Source: Kiritimatiellia bacterium | Lineage (GTDB): Bacteria; Verrucomicrobiota; Kiritimatiellia; UBA8416; YA12-FULL-48-11 | Assembly (NCBI GenBank): GCA_028716365.1 | Contig: JAQUPZ010000002.1 | Coordinates: forward strand, 124,001-188,000 | Length of the DNA: 64,000 bases | Direction of reading: 5' to 3' | Shown: positions 42,537 to 52,990 of the stretch, one piece after another | How positions within the stretch are numbered: position 1 is the stretch's first letter | Layout: each line of letters begins with the position of its first letter | Program-made: the position numbers and the translations under genes | Notes under the pieces: generated by a model | Databases searched by the model: none | What the model saw: the letters and a program-made list of their open reading frames with translations, nothing else | Told to the model about the DNA's origin: nothing

Positions 42537-42983
42537 TTATGCTCCTGCAGATTGATCCGTAATCATACAAAGCAATTCCGCTTCTGATGCGACCGCACCA
42601 TCAACAAGCGTTTTTGCCTCAAGCTTTACCGTCTTGGAACGCAGATTGGTAATCTCCACTTCAATCCTCAACTGATCCCCCGGTTTCACAACTTTCCTGA
42701 ACTTTGCTTTGTCGATTGCCATGAAATACGGAATTTTCCCCGCCATATTAGCCAGGCGGTTCAAAAGGACACCCCCAGCCTGAGCCATAGCTTCTATTTG
42801 CAGGACCCCCGGCATTACCGGAACTCCGGGAAAGTGCCCCTGAAAAAATGGTTCATTTACCGTTACGTTCTTGATCGCTACAATTCGCTTCTGATCATCA
42901 CATTCAATTATCCTGTCTATCAGAAGCATGGGATATCTATGTGGTAGCAGCTTCATTATCTCATCTATACTCAATGTAGGCAT
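42537..42983 (-). CDS. fabZ: 3-hydroxyacyl-ACP dehydratase
   Basis: 148 residues from ATG 42983, which has AGGGAGAT upstream; a longer frame to 43019 lacks this. Hot-dog fold with LLPHRYPMLLIDRI, the catalytic His in FQGHFPGVPVMPGVLQIEAMA, and KFRKVVKPGDQL. Dehydrates 3-hydroxyacyl-ACP in fatty acid synthesis and competes with LpxA for hydroxymyristoyl-ACP. Directly abuts lpxA. Confidence 0.96.
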   Translation of the reverse strand: MPTLSIDEIMKLLPHRYPMLLIDRIIECDDQKRIVAIKNVTVNEPFFQGHFPGVPVMPGVLQIEAMAQAGGVLLNRLANMAGKIPYFMAIDKAKFRKVVKPGDQLRIEVEITNLRSKTVKLEAKTLVDGAVASEAELLCMITDQSAGA

Positions 42984-43083
42984 AAAATATCTCCCTATAG
43001 TTAATATCTTGTATATCAAAATCCACTTTGATTGAAAACACCAAATATCCCTGCGGTTTGCGATGCTTTTGCGTCAGTGTTTT

Positions 43084-44181
43084 TCAGTTTGTGCGCTCAA
43101 CAAGGTACGAACCCAGCGCGACCGCTATGACAACAGGCATCCATATAATTAAATCGGGCCTGAATTCCGGTTTGTTTGCGATTGACTCCGCAATAATGAC
43201 AAAAAGATAGAAGTTGAAAACAAGAAAAAGACTGATACCAATACCTGTCGAAGATTCTTTTCTCTGCGCCGTAACGCCAAGCGGTATACCGAGAAGCACA
43301 AATGCAAAACAAGAAACGGCAAGGACAATTCTCTTGTTAAGTTCAACAGCAAAAGCCATTTTCTGTCGCTGTTGGTCAACAGGATTCAAGTTTGGATAGG
43401 AAACAGCCGGATTTCTCATGCCTTCAATCAATCCCAAGAACGTCAGATCGTTTTCACTTTTTTTGTAAGTACGATTTCCCAACGGATTACCTATCTTCAG
43501 TGGCCACTTTTCACAGAAGACAGGAAATGGCGAGTCTTTAGAAAAGCGATTAATACGCACACTATACAGATCCAAGACAACTTCCTTGGTATTTGGATCA
43601 GCCGACACCAAACCCCATTTAGCCTGAATCTCTCTTTTAAATCTCTTATCCCTTAAGTCATATATTCTGACATTGAATACACGTTCTTTCCTTTTTTTCC
43701 CTATAAATAGAATAAACCCGTTAAAGTCCTGAATAAACCTGCCTTCATCCAGAAGCTGCAGAGCAGATCCGCTACCAAGTTCTCTCATGATTTGCCTGCT
43801 CCGATAATGGCCCAACGGCGCCAGTTCGTCGCTTAAATACAGACACACAGACATCATTATCAGTGATAGAACAAGAGGCATCGCCACAATCTGCCACATG
43901 CTGATTCCACACGCCTTCATTGCCGCGGTTTCAGCATCAGCCGACAAGCGACCAAAAACCAGAAGACTGGCCGTCAACGCACTAACGGGCATGGAAAATG
44001 TCAATGCCACAGGAATGCCACACAAATACATGTTAAGTACAGCGCGCCACGATATACCTCGGGCCAGTAAATCGGTTACCCTGAAGATCACCCCCATCGA
44101 AATAACAAAAGTCACAATAACAAGCGTGACAGCAAACGACACGAAAAAGGTTGATGCAATATACTTATGAATTGTTTTCAT
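43084..44181 (-). CDS. LptF/LptG-family lipopolysaccharide export permease
   Basis: 365 residues from ATG 44181 (TTG 44190 is an alternative). Three transmembrane helices in the N-terminal 110 residues, a periplasmic beta-jellyroll (about 125-270) and three C-terminal helices, the YjgP/YjgQ layout. Works with LptB (encoded at 54305-55042) to extract LPS from the inner membrane. Only one of the usual pair is in the window. Whether this is F or G is not decided from sequence. Confidence 0.9.
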   Translation of the reverse strand: MKTIHKYIASTFFVSFAVTLVIVTFVISMGVIFRVTDLLARGISWRAVLNMYLCGIPVALTFSMPVSALTASLLVFGRLSADAETAAMKACGISMWQIVAMPLVLSLIMMSVCLYLSDELAPLGHYRSRQIMRELGSGSALQLLDEGRFIQDFNGFILFIGKKRKERVFNVRIYDLRDKRFKREIQAKWGLVSADPNTKEVVLDLYSVRINRFSKDSPFPVFCEKWPLKIGNPLGNRTYKKSENDLTFLGLIEGMRNPAVSYPNLNPVDQQRQKMAFAVELNKRIVLAVSCFAFVLLGIPLGVTAQRKESSTGIGISLFLVFNFYLFVIIAESIANKPEFRPDLIIWMPVVIAVALGSYLVERTN

Positions 44182-44195
44182 ATTACCCAAAAACG

Positions 44196-44987
44196 CTACT
44201 TCTTACCGGCATTTTTTGCCCATGCATCTTCACCTGGTCCTTCGACACCTGATAAAACGGCTTTCAGGCTGGCAAACGACAGTTTGCCTGCCATTCTGGT
44301 ACAAATACGTCTCTCATCTTCCGAAAACCAAAGTGTCACCCGGCCCTTTCTGACAAATATAGCGCCAAACCTTGCTTTTGGTTCAATAGTCAGACATTTA
44401 ATTTTTCCGAAATCTTCAATGTCCATTTCCTCATACCCTAATCCCGTGACCTGAAGGTCATATATCTTATCATCAACAAGCACACGAAAATTCTCCGTCT
44501 GACCGACAGAAAGTCCCCTGGATCTCATGAAATATGTCAGGCAGAGAACGTCTCTTGTGTCAGACTCGATTTTAATATCTTTCGTTACGCTTGATCTCCC
44601 AGACTTCGCCGACTTCCAATGGGCAATCCCGTTTTTATGGTTGAATGTTAATAAATCGTTTCTCACATGACGTCCTTCATGCAACTTTTGAGTGTACTGA
44701 TCCGGAAGAAACGATTCAGGCTTAATAATGGTTTCGATATAATCATCCACGGGGTATATCTTCGATACAACCGAGGTTGTTTTTGCAATTGCCTTGATGG
44801 CAAGCATTTTATTTCCGCCGTGTTCGACCCACTCTGTTGTAATTTCACAGCTTCCCACAGGAATAACGCCCCAGTACAGCCTGTATATCAGCTTCTCCCC
44901 AACCGGAAACCAGAAATCATTTGTTGATGCATGCGACACTGAAGAAAAACCAATAATAAATAAAAGCGGCAAAAATGATATTTTCAT
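44196..44987 (-). CDS. DUF3108 exported protein
   Basis: 263 residues with a signal peptide ending near SHAS. The body matches DUF3108: FPVGEKLIYRLYWGVIPVGSCEI, DDYIETIIKPESFLPDQYTQ, TRDVLCLTYFMRSRGLSVGQ and LTIEPKARF...VTLWFSEDERR. The family is periplasmic and of unknown function, often near envelope genes, as here between a permease of the Lpt system and a membrane glycosyltransferase. Confidence 0.85.
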   Translation of the reverse strand: MKISFLPLLFIIGFSSVSHASTNDFWFPVGEKLIYRLYWGVIPVGSCEITTEWVEHGGNKMLAIKAIAKTTSVVSKIYPVDDYIETIIKPESFLPDQYTQKLHEGRHVRNDLLTFNHKNGIAHWKSAKSGRSSVTKDIKIESDTRDVLCLTYFMRSRGLSVGQTENFRVLVDDKIYDLQVTGLGYEEMDIEDFGKIKCLTIEPKARFGAIFVRKGRVTLWFSEDERRICTRMAGKLSFASLKAVLSGVEGPGEDAWAKNAGKK

Positions 44988-45028
44988 TATTATCCACCAA
45001 GAAATGCTAAAATAGCATCATCGCATTT

Positions 45029-46612
45029 TTAGAAAGCCGGTGCAATACCGTTAAAATCATGACACCGTACCATATAGAACGACCTGACTTCCTTTCCTTC
45101 CAAAATTACTGGATAATATTCAGGTTCACCAACTGATACGAAATACATCCTGAGATGAGGGATAACCGCCGAAACATTCCCCCTGACCTTGGCCAGGAAA
45201 ATGGCATCCATATGTTTCATTGAGGAATAATTATCCCAAAACCTGTAATTTTCACCATGCACCTTCCTTGAAACCCAAAGATGTGTATCCATTTGATCAG
45301 GGGTATAAAACGCAACACTGGAAGCCAGTCCATATTGATTACAAATGACAAAAACACCCCTTTGCTTTTTCTGTTGTGACAACATCTCCTTCTTTACATC
45401 ATAAACTTTTTGCCCAAGCTCGCGCCAACCAAACCTTTCAACAGATTTTCCCAGATTAATTCTTTCCGGATCACCCCAGTAACTCCAGCCGGATTCAATC
45501 CATCGTTGAGGTATGTGTACAAGGAGATACAGACTTATGGTGATAAAAAGACAAATTATAATGCCAATTTTCTCAATACGACGCGCATATTTCCGGTCAA
45601 CCCAATCCATGGAAGTATAACAGGACCATAAGACCACAGCCCCAATCCAACCTGCTGTCGGCCAATGAAGACCAACTTGTCTGCGAAACCCCACACAAAA
45701 AAAATAAATCAACGGAACAATCGATGTTAGAGCAAGAAACAGCGATGCTCTATCCTGTGAAATCTTCCACTTCTTCAATGCCCACCACAGGCTTGCAATA
45801 GCACAACCAAAAATTACCGGCGACAATGCTAACGCCTGTCCTCCGACAAATTCAATCGCCTTTTCCGGATGGAAACCCGTATGCGCCTGCCTGTAGATAA
45901 AATTAAACATGAAAGTAGGCCAGCCATTCTGCATATTCCAGATCACAAAAGGCAAAATCACGAGCAGGCATACACCGCCTGCGGCATACATTTGCCATTG
46001 TCCCAACCACTTCCTGTCTTTCACTGAGATCAAAATGAAAAGGAAACTTGCCGGTATGATAAAGAAAGCCAGGAATTTACTCATCACAGCAAACCCAAAC
46101 GCCATTCCTGCCAGAATCCATGCCAGATAAGTGCCTTTCGAAAAAGCCCGGTACAACAAATACAAACTCAGCGTCCAGAAAAAGATCAACGGAGGATCCG
46201 TACTGATATATGTGGAGAATGCGGCATATATGGGTATTATCAGGATTAGAAAGCCACCAATAAATCCAGCTCGTTCAGCCTGTATATCAGTGCCACCTCT
46301 ATCTCTTGTAACAGACCGGGCCAGGAGGAAGACAACAATTGCCGTCAACGTAAGCATCACCAAGGCCACAAACCTGACACTTATCTCGGTACTTCCATTG
46401 AATAGAAACGTTGATAATCTAATCAAATAAGCAGTAAGACCCGGGTGATCATAGTAACCAAGGGCAAGATGCCGGGACCATTCCCAGTGATAAGCCTCAT
46501 CTCCTGAAAGCGGCAACGTTCCTGAAAACCATAAACGAAAAAAGAATAGCGTCAGTATAACCAGGCAAAACCATACCCGGTAACGCCTGACGCTATTCTC
46601 AATTTCAACCAT
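45029..46612 (-). CDS. ArnT/PMT-like GT39 membrane glycosyltransferase
   Basis: 527 residues with about 11 hydrophobic segments. The first periplasmic loop carries GDEAYHWEWSRHLALGYYDHPGL, split here by an Asp/Glu catalytic pair typical of GT-C enzymes of the ArnT/PMT clan. A second loop has STDPPLIFFW. The last 130 residues are a soluble periplasmic domain. Such enzymes move a sugar from a polyprenyl carrier onto lipid A or proteins; the acceptor is not known. Confidence 0.87.
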   Translation of the reverse strand: MVEIENSVRRYRVWFCLVILTLFFFRLWFSGTLPLSGDEAYHWEWSRHLALGYYDHPGLTAYLIRLSTFLFNGSTEISVRFVALVMLTLTAIVVFLLARSVTRDRGGTDIQAERAGFIGGFLILIIPIYAAFSTYISTDPPLIFFWTLSLYLLYRAFSKGTYLAWILAGMAFGFAVMSKFLAFFIIPASFLFILISVKDRKWLGQWQMYAAGGVCLLVILPFVIWNMQNGWPTFMFNFIYRQAHTGFHPEKAIEFVGGQALALSPVIFGCAIASLWWALKKWKISQDRASLFLALTSIVPLIYFFCVGFRRQVGLHWPTAGWIGAVVLWSCYTSMDWVDRKYARRIEKIGIIICLFITISLYLLVHIPQRWIESGWSYWGDPERINLGKSVERFGWRELGQKVYDVKKEMLSQQKKQRGVFVICNQYGLASSVAFYTPDQMDTHLWVSRKVHGENYRFWDNYSSMKHMDAIFLAKVRGNVSAVIPHLRMYFVSVGEPEYYPVILEGKEVRSFYMVRCHDFNGIAPAF

Positions 46613-46635
46613 TCTTCAACCAAGGATCAATTCTA

Positions 46636-48051
46636 CTATTTTTTCTCCGGAACTGGCGGGGTCGGATCCACCTCAGGAATCACGTAGCCTTCACTTTCCA
46701 ACTGTGCCTTGGTTTTGTCAACTCCCTTAATGTATATTTCAACACGTCTGTTTTCAGGATTACCATTGACCAGGTCAACCTTTTTGGGATCTTTTGGCCG
46801 TTCAAAACCATAGCCATTTGAGGATAAACGACCAGATGCAATCTGGCAGTTACTGATCAGATACTCCACAACAGCCTTGGCTCTATCCTTGGAAAGTTTC
46901 TTGTTATGGGGTGCGAGGGAAATATGACCCGTTGTTTTGAACTGGTCACAATGTCCTTCAACTTTGGCCGTAGCTTTCGAATGACGAGCAAGCACTTTCC
47001 CGATTACATCAAGTTGTTTGTAATATTCAGTTTTGATAATGGCCTTGTCGTATTCAAACTGGATATACAACTCAAAAAGAACCAAGTCATCATTGCCATG
47101 TCCAGCCCGTGGATCAGTATTATCTTCAAGGACCTCATGACCATCAACAACTCCGCCATCATCAGTATCCGCATCCAATGGATCTGTGGTATGTTTGTGG
47201 ACTTCATCCCCATCCTTTAGACGATCTGCATCAGTATCAGGATTCAATGGATCAGTTTTATAGGTATAAACTTCTTCACCATCCTTGAGACCATCTTTGT
47301 CAGTGTCAGGATCATATGGATTTGTTTTCCATTTCTCCTCTTCAACATCAGTCAAACCATCACGGTCACTGTCCAGCGGCCCACCCGTTGCAACTATTTT
47401 CGCAGGCACTCTGGCACCCCATGTCCAGACAACTCCGGCATCTATCATTGAGTTAGCCTCTGTATCGTTACCAACAAGGAATGCACGGAAATCGCCACGA
47501 ACGGCCCACTCGTCGTTGAAATGCCACATGACACCGCCGCCACCACGAATTGCAACATCAAAATTATGTCCATTGATCTCATCCCCATACCACGATGCTG
47601 CTAGACCCAATGTCAAGTAAGGATCAAGTCTCTCCCAACGTGTGAAATGGAACAGTGCATCACTCCCCACTGCTGCCATAAAAGTATCGCCGAACTTCTC
47701 TCCAGGTGTACCATCAACCATCGATACTTCCCGGTAAGAACCATTCGGATCATTCTTGGGATACCAGCGGTTCCTCATCTTTTCTTTGATATAAGGTGCG
47801 GTATAGAAGAAACCTTCAAAACTCCACCACTCGTTGTAGTCATAACCCAGTCTGGCATCCAGAAGGAAAGCATCATCACACTCTTCATCCCCCTGCCAAT
47901 CCTGCCAGCCAATTCCAGGCGAAAAATACCATTTTGCCTCGTTGCTGGGCTCAACTTTCTGCTGCGCATACACAAAACTGCTTTGTAAAATCAATCCGGC
48001 CACAATAAAGACCATCCCACCCATCAATAAACGTGATACTGCTTTTCTCAT
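46636..48051 (-). CDS. OmpA-family protein with thrombospondin type 3 repeats
   Basis: 471 residues. Signal peptide to about residue 29; a beta-barrel region (about 35-215); four or more calcium-binding type 3 repeats (DSDRDGLTDVEE, DTDKDGLKDGEE, DTDADRLKDGDE, about 225-310); and an OmpA peptidoglycan-binding domain (about 330-450) with DVIGKVLARHSKATAKVEGH and NRRVEIYI. The second aspartate-rich repeats act as a rigid Ca2+-loaded spacer. Links the outer membrane to peptidoglycan. Confidence 0.93.
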   Translation of the reverse strand: MRKAVSRLLMGGMVFIVAGLILQSSFVYAQQKVEPSNEAKWYFSPGIGWQDWQGDEECDDAFLLDARLGYDYNEWWSFEGFFYTAPYIKEKMRNRWYPKNDPNGSYREVSMVDGTPGEKFGDTFMAAVGSDALFHFTRWERLDPYLTLGLAASWYGDEINGHNFDVAIRGGGGVMWHFNDEWAVRGDFRAFLVGNDTEANSMIDAGVVWTWGARVPAKIVATGGPLDSDRDGLTDVEEEKWKTNPYDPDTDKDGLKDGEEVYTYKTDPLNPDTDADRLKDGDEVHKHTTDPLDADTDDGGVVDGHEVLEDNTDPRAGHGNDDLVLFELYIQFEYDKAIIKTEYYKQLDVIGKVLARHSKATAKVEGHCDQFKTTGHISLAPHNKKLSKDRAKAVVEYLISNCQIASGRLSSNGYGFERPKDPKKVDLVNGNPENRRVEIYIKGVDKTKAQLESEGYVIPEVDPTPPVPEKK

Positions 48052-48165
48052 AACAACCTGTCCTCCATTAATGAATTACATTGATTAAACTTTAATTACG
48101 CTAGCATAAATGCATTCAAACGCAACAAATATCTGCCCATTTGACCTGGTACTGTAACAAAAGAA

Positions 48166-49605
48166 TCAGTACCTGTATGTGTCAAGTTTGAAAGGGCCAC
48201 CCTGTGCCACTCCCAGATATGTAGCTTGTTTTTTTGTCAATCTGTCTAATTTAACACCGAGTTTATTCAGATGGAAACGCGCAACTTTTTCATCCAGTAA
48301 TTTTGGAAGCACATATACTCCCAACGGATACTTCCCGGTGTTTACAAACAACTCAATCTGGGCCATAACCTGACATGAAAAACTGTTTGACATTACAAAA
48401 CTGGGATGCCCTGTAGCACACCCAAGATTAACCAGCCGTCCCTTGGCAAGCACTATGATGCTCTTACCGTTGGGAAATGTAACTTTGTCAACCTGAGGCT
48501 TGATCTCCTCCCACTTGTATTTCGTCAGTTTTTCGATCTCTATTTCGCTGTCAAAGTGACCAATATTGCATACAATCGCGAGGTTTTTCATCCTGCGCAT
48601 CTGTTTCTCAGTTATAATATCGCAATTACCGGTAGCTGTCACAAATATATCGCCTATTGCACAGACCTCATCCATGGTTCTGACTTCATATCCTTCCATC
48701 GCCGCCTGTAATGCACATATAGGATCGATCTCGGTCACAATAACCCGTGCTCCCTGCCCTCTCATAGACTGGCAACAGCCCTTGCCGACATCACCATACC
48801 CGGCAACAACAACGACCTTGCCGGACAGCATTATGTCGGTTGCACGCGCAATTCCGTCTACAAGCGAATGACGACATCCATAAATGTTATCAAATTTCGA
48901 CTTGGTAACCGCATCATTCACATTGAATGCAGGAAAAAGCAACTCACCACGTTCATGCATCTGGTAAAGACGCTTAACACCTGTTGTAGTTTCCTCTGAC
49001 ACTCCGCGTATACGCGGCGCAATTCTGCGGAAGCGTTTCGGATCTTTTTTTATGGATTTTGCAATCTGCGCCAGAAGAATACGTTCCTCCGTGCTTCCTG
49101 GTTTTTTTGCAAGAATATCTCTGTCCTCTTCAGCCTTGTATCCAAGATGAATCAACAGTGTAGCATCCCCTCCATCATCCACAATCATGTTTGGACCTTG
49201 CCCGTTTCCCCAGTCAAGGATACGGTCAGTATACGCCCAATAGTCTTCGAGAGATTCACCTTTTCTAGCAAAAACAGGTGTACCGGTAGCCGCTATAGCA
49301 GAAGCAGCGTGGTCCTGTGTTGAGAATATATTACAGCTTGCCCAGCGGATTTTTGCGCCAAGTTCTTTCAGGGTCTCTATCAATACTGCCGTCTGTATCG
49401 TCATGTGCAGAGAACCGCTGATACGCGCCCCTTTTAGAGGCTTCAACTTGCCATACTGCTTCCTCAACATCATCAGGCCGGGCATTTCATCTTCGGCCAG
49501 ATCAATCTCACGACGACCCCATCCGGCCAAGTTGATATCAGAAACCACATAATCTCTGAAACCTTTGGGCGGCTTGATACTTTTTACATTTCTTCTGTTC
49601 TTCAT
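48166..49605 (-). CDS. ahcY: adenosylhomocysteinase
   Basis: 479 residues from ATG 49605 (CTGGAG upstream; TTG 49629 rejected). Splits S-adenosylhomocysteine to adenosine and homocysteine with tightly bound NAD. Motifs: [11 protein letters not shown], the catalytic [12 protein letters not shown], the NAD site [24 protein letters not shown] and [14 protein letters not shown]; ends in the conserved YRY. It lies 42 bases after metK, so SAM synthesis and recycling are linked. SAM turnover is also needed by the radical SAM protein and any methyltransferases. Confidence 0.97.
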   Translation of the reverse strand: MKNRRNVKSIKPPKGFRDYVVSDINLAGWGRREIDLAEDEMPGLMMLRKQYGKLKPLKGARISGSLHMTIQTAVLIETLKELGAKIRWASCNIFSTQDHAASAIAATGTPVFARKGESLEDYWAYTDRILDWGNGQGPNMIVDDGGDATLLIHLGYKAEEDRDILAKKPGSTEERILLAQIAKSIKKDPKRFRRIAPRIRGVSEETTTGVKRLYQMHERGELLFPAFNVNDAVTKSKFDNIYGCRHSLVDGIARATDIMLSGKVVVVAGYGDVGKGCCQSMRGQGARVIVTEIDPICALQAAMEGYEVRTMDEVCAIGDIFVTATGNCDIITEKQMRRMKNLAIVCNIGHFDSEIEIEKLTKYKWEEIKPQVDKVTFPNGKSIIVLAKGRLVNLGCATGHPSFVMSNSFSCQVMAQIELFVNTGKYPLGVYVLPKLLDEKVARFHLNKLGVKLDRLTKKQATYLGVAQGGPFKLDTYRY

Positions 49606-49647
49606 TATTTGTTTTTGCTCCAGATACAACGCCGCTACAGCAAGTAA

Positions 49648-50808
49648 CTAGATGGCTGCAAGGAGTGCCGCTTTCCTGTCGGTTCGCTCCCAGGTGAAAA
49701 CATCCAGATTATCATTACGGCCAAAATGTCCGTATGACGAAGTTGCTTCGTAAATGGGTCTTAAGAGCTTCAATTCCCTGATTATTTCTGCAGGTTTTAA
49801 ACCAAAGACCTTCCGTATTGCTTTCTCGATTTTTCGATCAGAAACCTTGCCAGTCCCGAAAGTATCGACATATACCGATACCGGCTCAGGAAATCCTATT
49901 GCGTAAGCCAATTCAACTTCGCAACGCCTGGCAATCTTTGCCGCTACAATATTTTTCGCAATATAACGGGCCATATAACTGGCGCTCCGATCCACTTTCG
50001 AGGGGTCTTTACCCGAAAAAGCACCGCCGCCATGTCTCCCCATTCCGCCATACGTATCAACAATAATTTTTCGCCCAGTCACGCCCGAATCGCCCTGCGG
50101 TCCTCCAACTACAAAGCGACCGGTAGGGTTGACAAAATACCTGGTATTTTTTGTGAGAAGTTTTGCAGGGATTTCCTTTTTGATGACTTCTTCAATAATA
50201 CCATCCCTGATTTTCTTGTAGGACACATCCGGTGAATGCTGGGAAGAAACCACCACAGTATCAATACGAACTGGTTTATGATCTTCGTAAACAACCGATA
50301 CCTGGGACTTTCCATCCGGACGAAGGAAAGGAAGTTTACCACTCCGTCTTACAGCCGCCAGTCTCCTTGTCAACTGATGTGCATACATGATCGGCATTGG
50401 CATCAATTCCGGCGTTTCATCGCAGGCATAACCGAACATCATCCCCTGATCACCAGCCCCCTGTTCCTTGAAAAGCCCCTTACCGACAGTAACACCCTGA
50501 GAAATATCAGGAGACTGCCTGTCAAGCGCAACGAGAACCGCGCATGTATCCCAGGAAAAGCCAAGATCTATATAACCAATCTTCTTAATTTTCTCCCTTG
50601 CGATGTCGGCATAACTGACTTTTGCTTTGCTGGTTATTTCACCCGCAATCACGACCATACCGGTACTGACCATAGTTTCACAAGCCACGCGGCTCATCTT
50701 GTCCAGCGCCAGATGGGCATCAAGCACGACATCAGAAATTCCATCTGCAACTTTATCAGGGTGTCCTTCTGTCACAGATTCCGACGTAAACACAAAAGTA
50801 TCAGACAT
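49648..50808 (-). CDS. metK: S-adenosylmethionine synthetase
   Basis: 386 residues from ATG 50808 with AAAGGAG upstream; the frame extends to 50862 but without a ribosome site. Makes SAM from methionine and ATP. Conserved: [29 protein letters not shown], the P-loop-like [21 protein letters not shown] and [19 protein letters not shown], each within the three repeated domains. No SAM riboswitch is recognisable in the 99 bases upstream. Followed by ahcY. Confidence 0.97.
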   Translation of the reverse strand: MSDTFVFTSESVTEGHPDKVADGISDVVLDAHLALDKMSRVACETMVSTGMVVIAGEITSKAKVSYADIAREKIKKIGYIDLGFSWDTCAVLVALDRQSPDISQGVTVGKGLFKEQGAGDQGMMFGYACDETPELMPMPIMYAHQLTRRLAAVRRSGKLPFLRPDGKSQVSVVYEDHKPVRIDTVVVSSQHSPDVSYKKIRDGIIEEVIKKEIPAKLLTKNTRYFVNPTGRFVVGGPQGDSGVTGRKIIVDTYGGMGRHGGGAFSGKDPSKVDRSASYMARYIAKNIVAAKIARRCEVELAYAIGFPEPVSVYVDTFGTGKVSDRKIEKAIRKVFGLKPAEIIRELKLLRPIYEATSSYGHFGRNDNLDVFTWERTDRKAALLAAI

Positions 50809-50907
50809 ATTTCTCCTTTGATTATTTCTCACTAACCCGTTTCTTCCAGTCTGCAAAACCATAAAATCAGCTGTTGCCCCGGAAGGTTGGAAATAATTAC
50901 ACTTTTT

Positions 50908-52704
50908 TCAGACCAATTCAAGGATTTCTGGCGCCACTTCATTCATCATTCTTCGACAATGACTTAACACCTCAACAGCAGATTTGCATGACAATGCAAT
51001 TTTGGCAAGTTCCTTGGCCCCACTGTGTCTTACACATCTTACTGCATCTTTTACGAGGGGCACGACTGCCGATGACACGCTCAACTCGTCAACCCCCATC
51101 CCAAGCAGAAGCGGTGTCATTAAAGGATCAGCTGCCATTTCTCCGCAAACCCCCACCCATATACCATTACGATGCCCTGCATCAATCGTCATTTGAATGA
51201 GCTTGAGGACCGCCGGGTGAGTAGGCTCATAAAGATATGCAACTCGTTCATTTCCCCGATCAACGGCAATTGTATATTGGATCAGGTCGTTAGTCCCAAG
51301 GCTGAAAAACTTGACATGTTTTGCAATAACGTCCGCCGTAAGAGCTGCAGCTGGAATCTCAACCATGGCTCCGACTTCAATGTCTTTCTGGAACGGGACA
51401 CCCATGGCGGCAAGTTCACCTTTTGCCTCTTCAAGCAGTTCATTTGCCCTAACGACCTCACCAGCACTACTGATCATCGGGTACATGATTTTTACATTAC
51501 CATGCACACTCGCGCGAAGTATGGCGCGCAACTGTCCCTTGAAATGTTTGGGTTGCAGGAGAGACAACCTGATGGAACGACAGCCGAGAAATGGATTCGT
51601 TTCAGCAGGAAGTTCAGCACCGGGCAAGAATTTATCGCCACCAAGATCGAGGGTCCTGATGATTACAGGCCTGGGGGCAAGTGTTGCAGCTACTTTTTTG
51701 TATACTTCAGCCTGTTCTTCTTCCGAAACTATCGTTCCCTTGGAAAGATAAAGATACTCAGTACGAAAGAGCCCAACACCCTGCGCACCATATTTGATGA
51801 CAGATTCAACTTCACTGGCCTGTCCTATATTAGCAGAGAGAACGATCCTATGACCATCCGCCGTTTCTGCAGGTTCTGACTTGAGACTCGTCAATCCACG
51901 TTCAATATTCTTTCTCGCTTCGGCAACCCTTCCATATTCCTCCAATTGCTTTGGCGTAGGACGGAAAATCACAATCCCCTTGTTACCGTCTATCAGAACT
52001 TCATCTCCGGTTGCGACCTTTTCCGTTATCTCGCGGAGCCCGACAATTGCCGGAATCTCCAAAGCACGCGCCATAACAGCCGTATGCGAAGTTGGACTTC
52101 CAAGGTCAGTCGCAAAACCAATAACCATATCTTTTCGAAGAGATGCAGTTTCAGAAGGTGCAAGGTCACGCGCCACAATTATATGTTTATGTTGAAGTTC
52201 TTCCCTGGAAGGTGCCGTGTCACCTGAAAGATTCCGAATAATTCTGCGTATGACATCCCTTATATCGGCGATACGCTCACGGATATAATTGTCCTCAACC
52301 GAAGCAAGAGCCCCTGCATACCCATCAGCGGCTTCCTTTACTATAAGCTCAACATTCTTTTTTTTGGTTTTGATTCCGGAGATAACCGATGAAATAAAAG
52401 TAGCATCATCAAGAACCATCAAATGGGCATCAAATATACCAGCATCGCCTTTCACCGTCCTTACACCGAGATTCTCCTGTATTTCTTGTATCTGTCTTCG
52501 TGTCTCTATCAACGCATCTTCAAACTTACTTATCTCGGCCTCTATTTCTTCCAAAGGTATATCTCTCTCAACCACCTGAATCACCTTGGCAACCACAACC
52601 AGAACAGGACCGATCACCACGCCGGGAGAAACGCCAATCCCCACCAGCACCTCCCCCTGCTTGGCATCTTTAATGCGTTCAGATGTTTCAGAATCACTCT
52701 TCAT
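50908..52704 (-). CDS. ptsI: PTS enzyme I (phosphoenolpyruvate-protein phosphotransferase)
   Basis: 598 residues from ATG 52704, overlapping the ptsH stop. N-terminal HPr-binding and phospho-His domain with GSPTSHTAVMAR; C-terminal PEP-binding barrel with GLFRTEYLYL, GTNDLIQYT and the active Cys in WVGVCGEMA. Passes phosphate from PEP to HPr. No sugar-specific enzyme II gene is in the window, so here it may serve regulation through HPr rather than transport. Confidence 0.95.
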   Translation of the reverse strand: MKSDSETSERIKDAKQGEVLVGIGVSPGVVIGPVLVVVAKVIQVVERDIPLEEIEAEISKFEDALIETRRQIQEIQENLGVRTVKGDAGIFDAHLMVLDDATFISSVISGIKTKKKNVELIVKEAADGYAGALASVEDNYIRERIADIRDVIRRIIRNLSGDTAPSREELQHKHIIVARDLAPSETASLRKDMVIGFATDLGSPTSHTAVMARALEIPAIVGLREITEKVATGDEVLIDGNKGIVIFRPTPKQLEEYGRVAEARKNIERGLTSLKSEPAETADGHRIVLSANIGQASEVESVIKYGAQGVGLFRTEYLYLSKGTIVSEEEQAEVYKKVAATLAPRPVIIRTLDLGGDKFLPGAELPAETNPFLGCRSIRLSLLQPKHFKGQLRAILRASVHGNVKIMYPMISSAGEVVRANELLEEAKGELAAMGVPFQKDIEVGAMVEIPAAALTADVIAKHVKFFSLGTNDLIQYTIAVDRGNERVAYLYEPTHPAVLKLIQMTIDAGHRNGIWVGVCGEMAADPLMTPLLLGMGVDELSVSSAVVPLVKDAVRCVRHSGAKELAKIALSCKSAVEVLSHCRRMMNEVAPEILELV

Positions 52705-52990
52705 CAAATTTATTCTCTACAAGCGCTTGCAGTTCATTCATTGCTTCCTTGGCATCTATTCCTTTGGCAGAAACCTTTATCTTGGATCCCTTCGATGCCT
52801 CAAGGGTCATGAGGCCCATAATACTTTTACCTGAAACCCTGTTTCCATCTTTCTCAACGTATATGTCGGCATCATAGCGGGATGCCGTTTTCACAAACAG
52901 TGCTGCCGGTCTCGCGTGTACGCCATACTGGTTAAGAATTACAAACTCCCTGGTAATAATAATATTCGCAGTCTCTTTATTCACTTCCAT
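52694..52990 (-). CDS. ptsH: phosphocarrier protein HPr
   Basis: 98 residues from ATG 52990. The active His lies in NQYGVHARPAALF, and the regulatory Ser in VSGKSIMGLMTL, so both enzyme I phosphorylation and HprK phosphorylation are possible. A ten-residue N-terminal extension precedes the usual start of the fold. Its start overlaps the hprK stop and its end overlaps ptsI, tying the three genes tightly. Confidence 0.94.
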   Translation of the reverse strand: MEVNKETANIIITREFVILNQYGVHARPAALFVKTASRYDADIYVEKDGNRVSGKSIMGLMTLEASKGSKIKVSAKGIDAKEAMNELQALVENKFDEE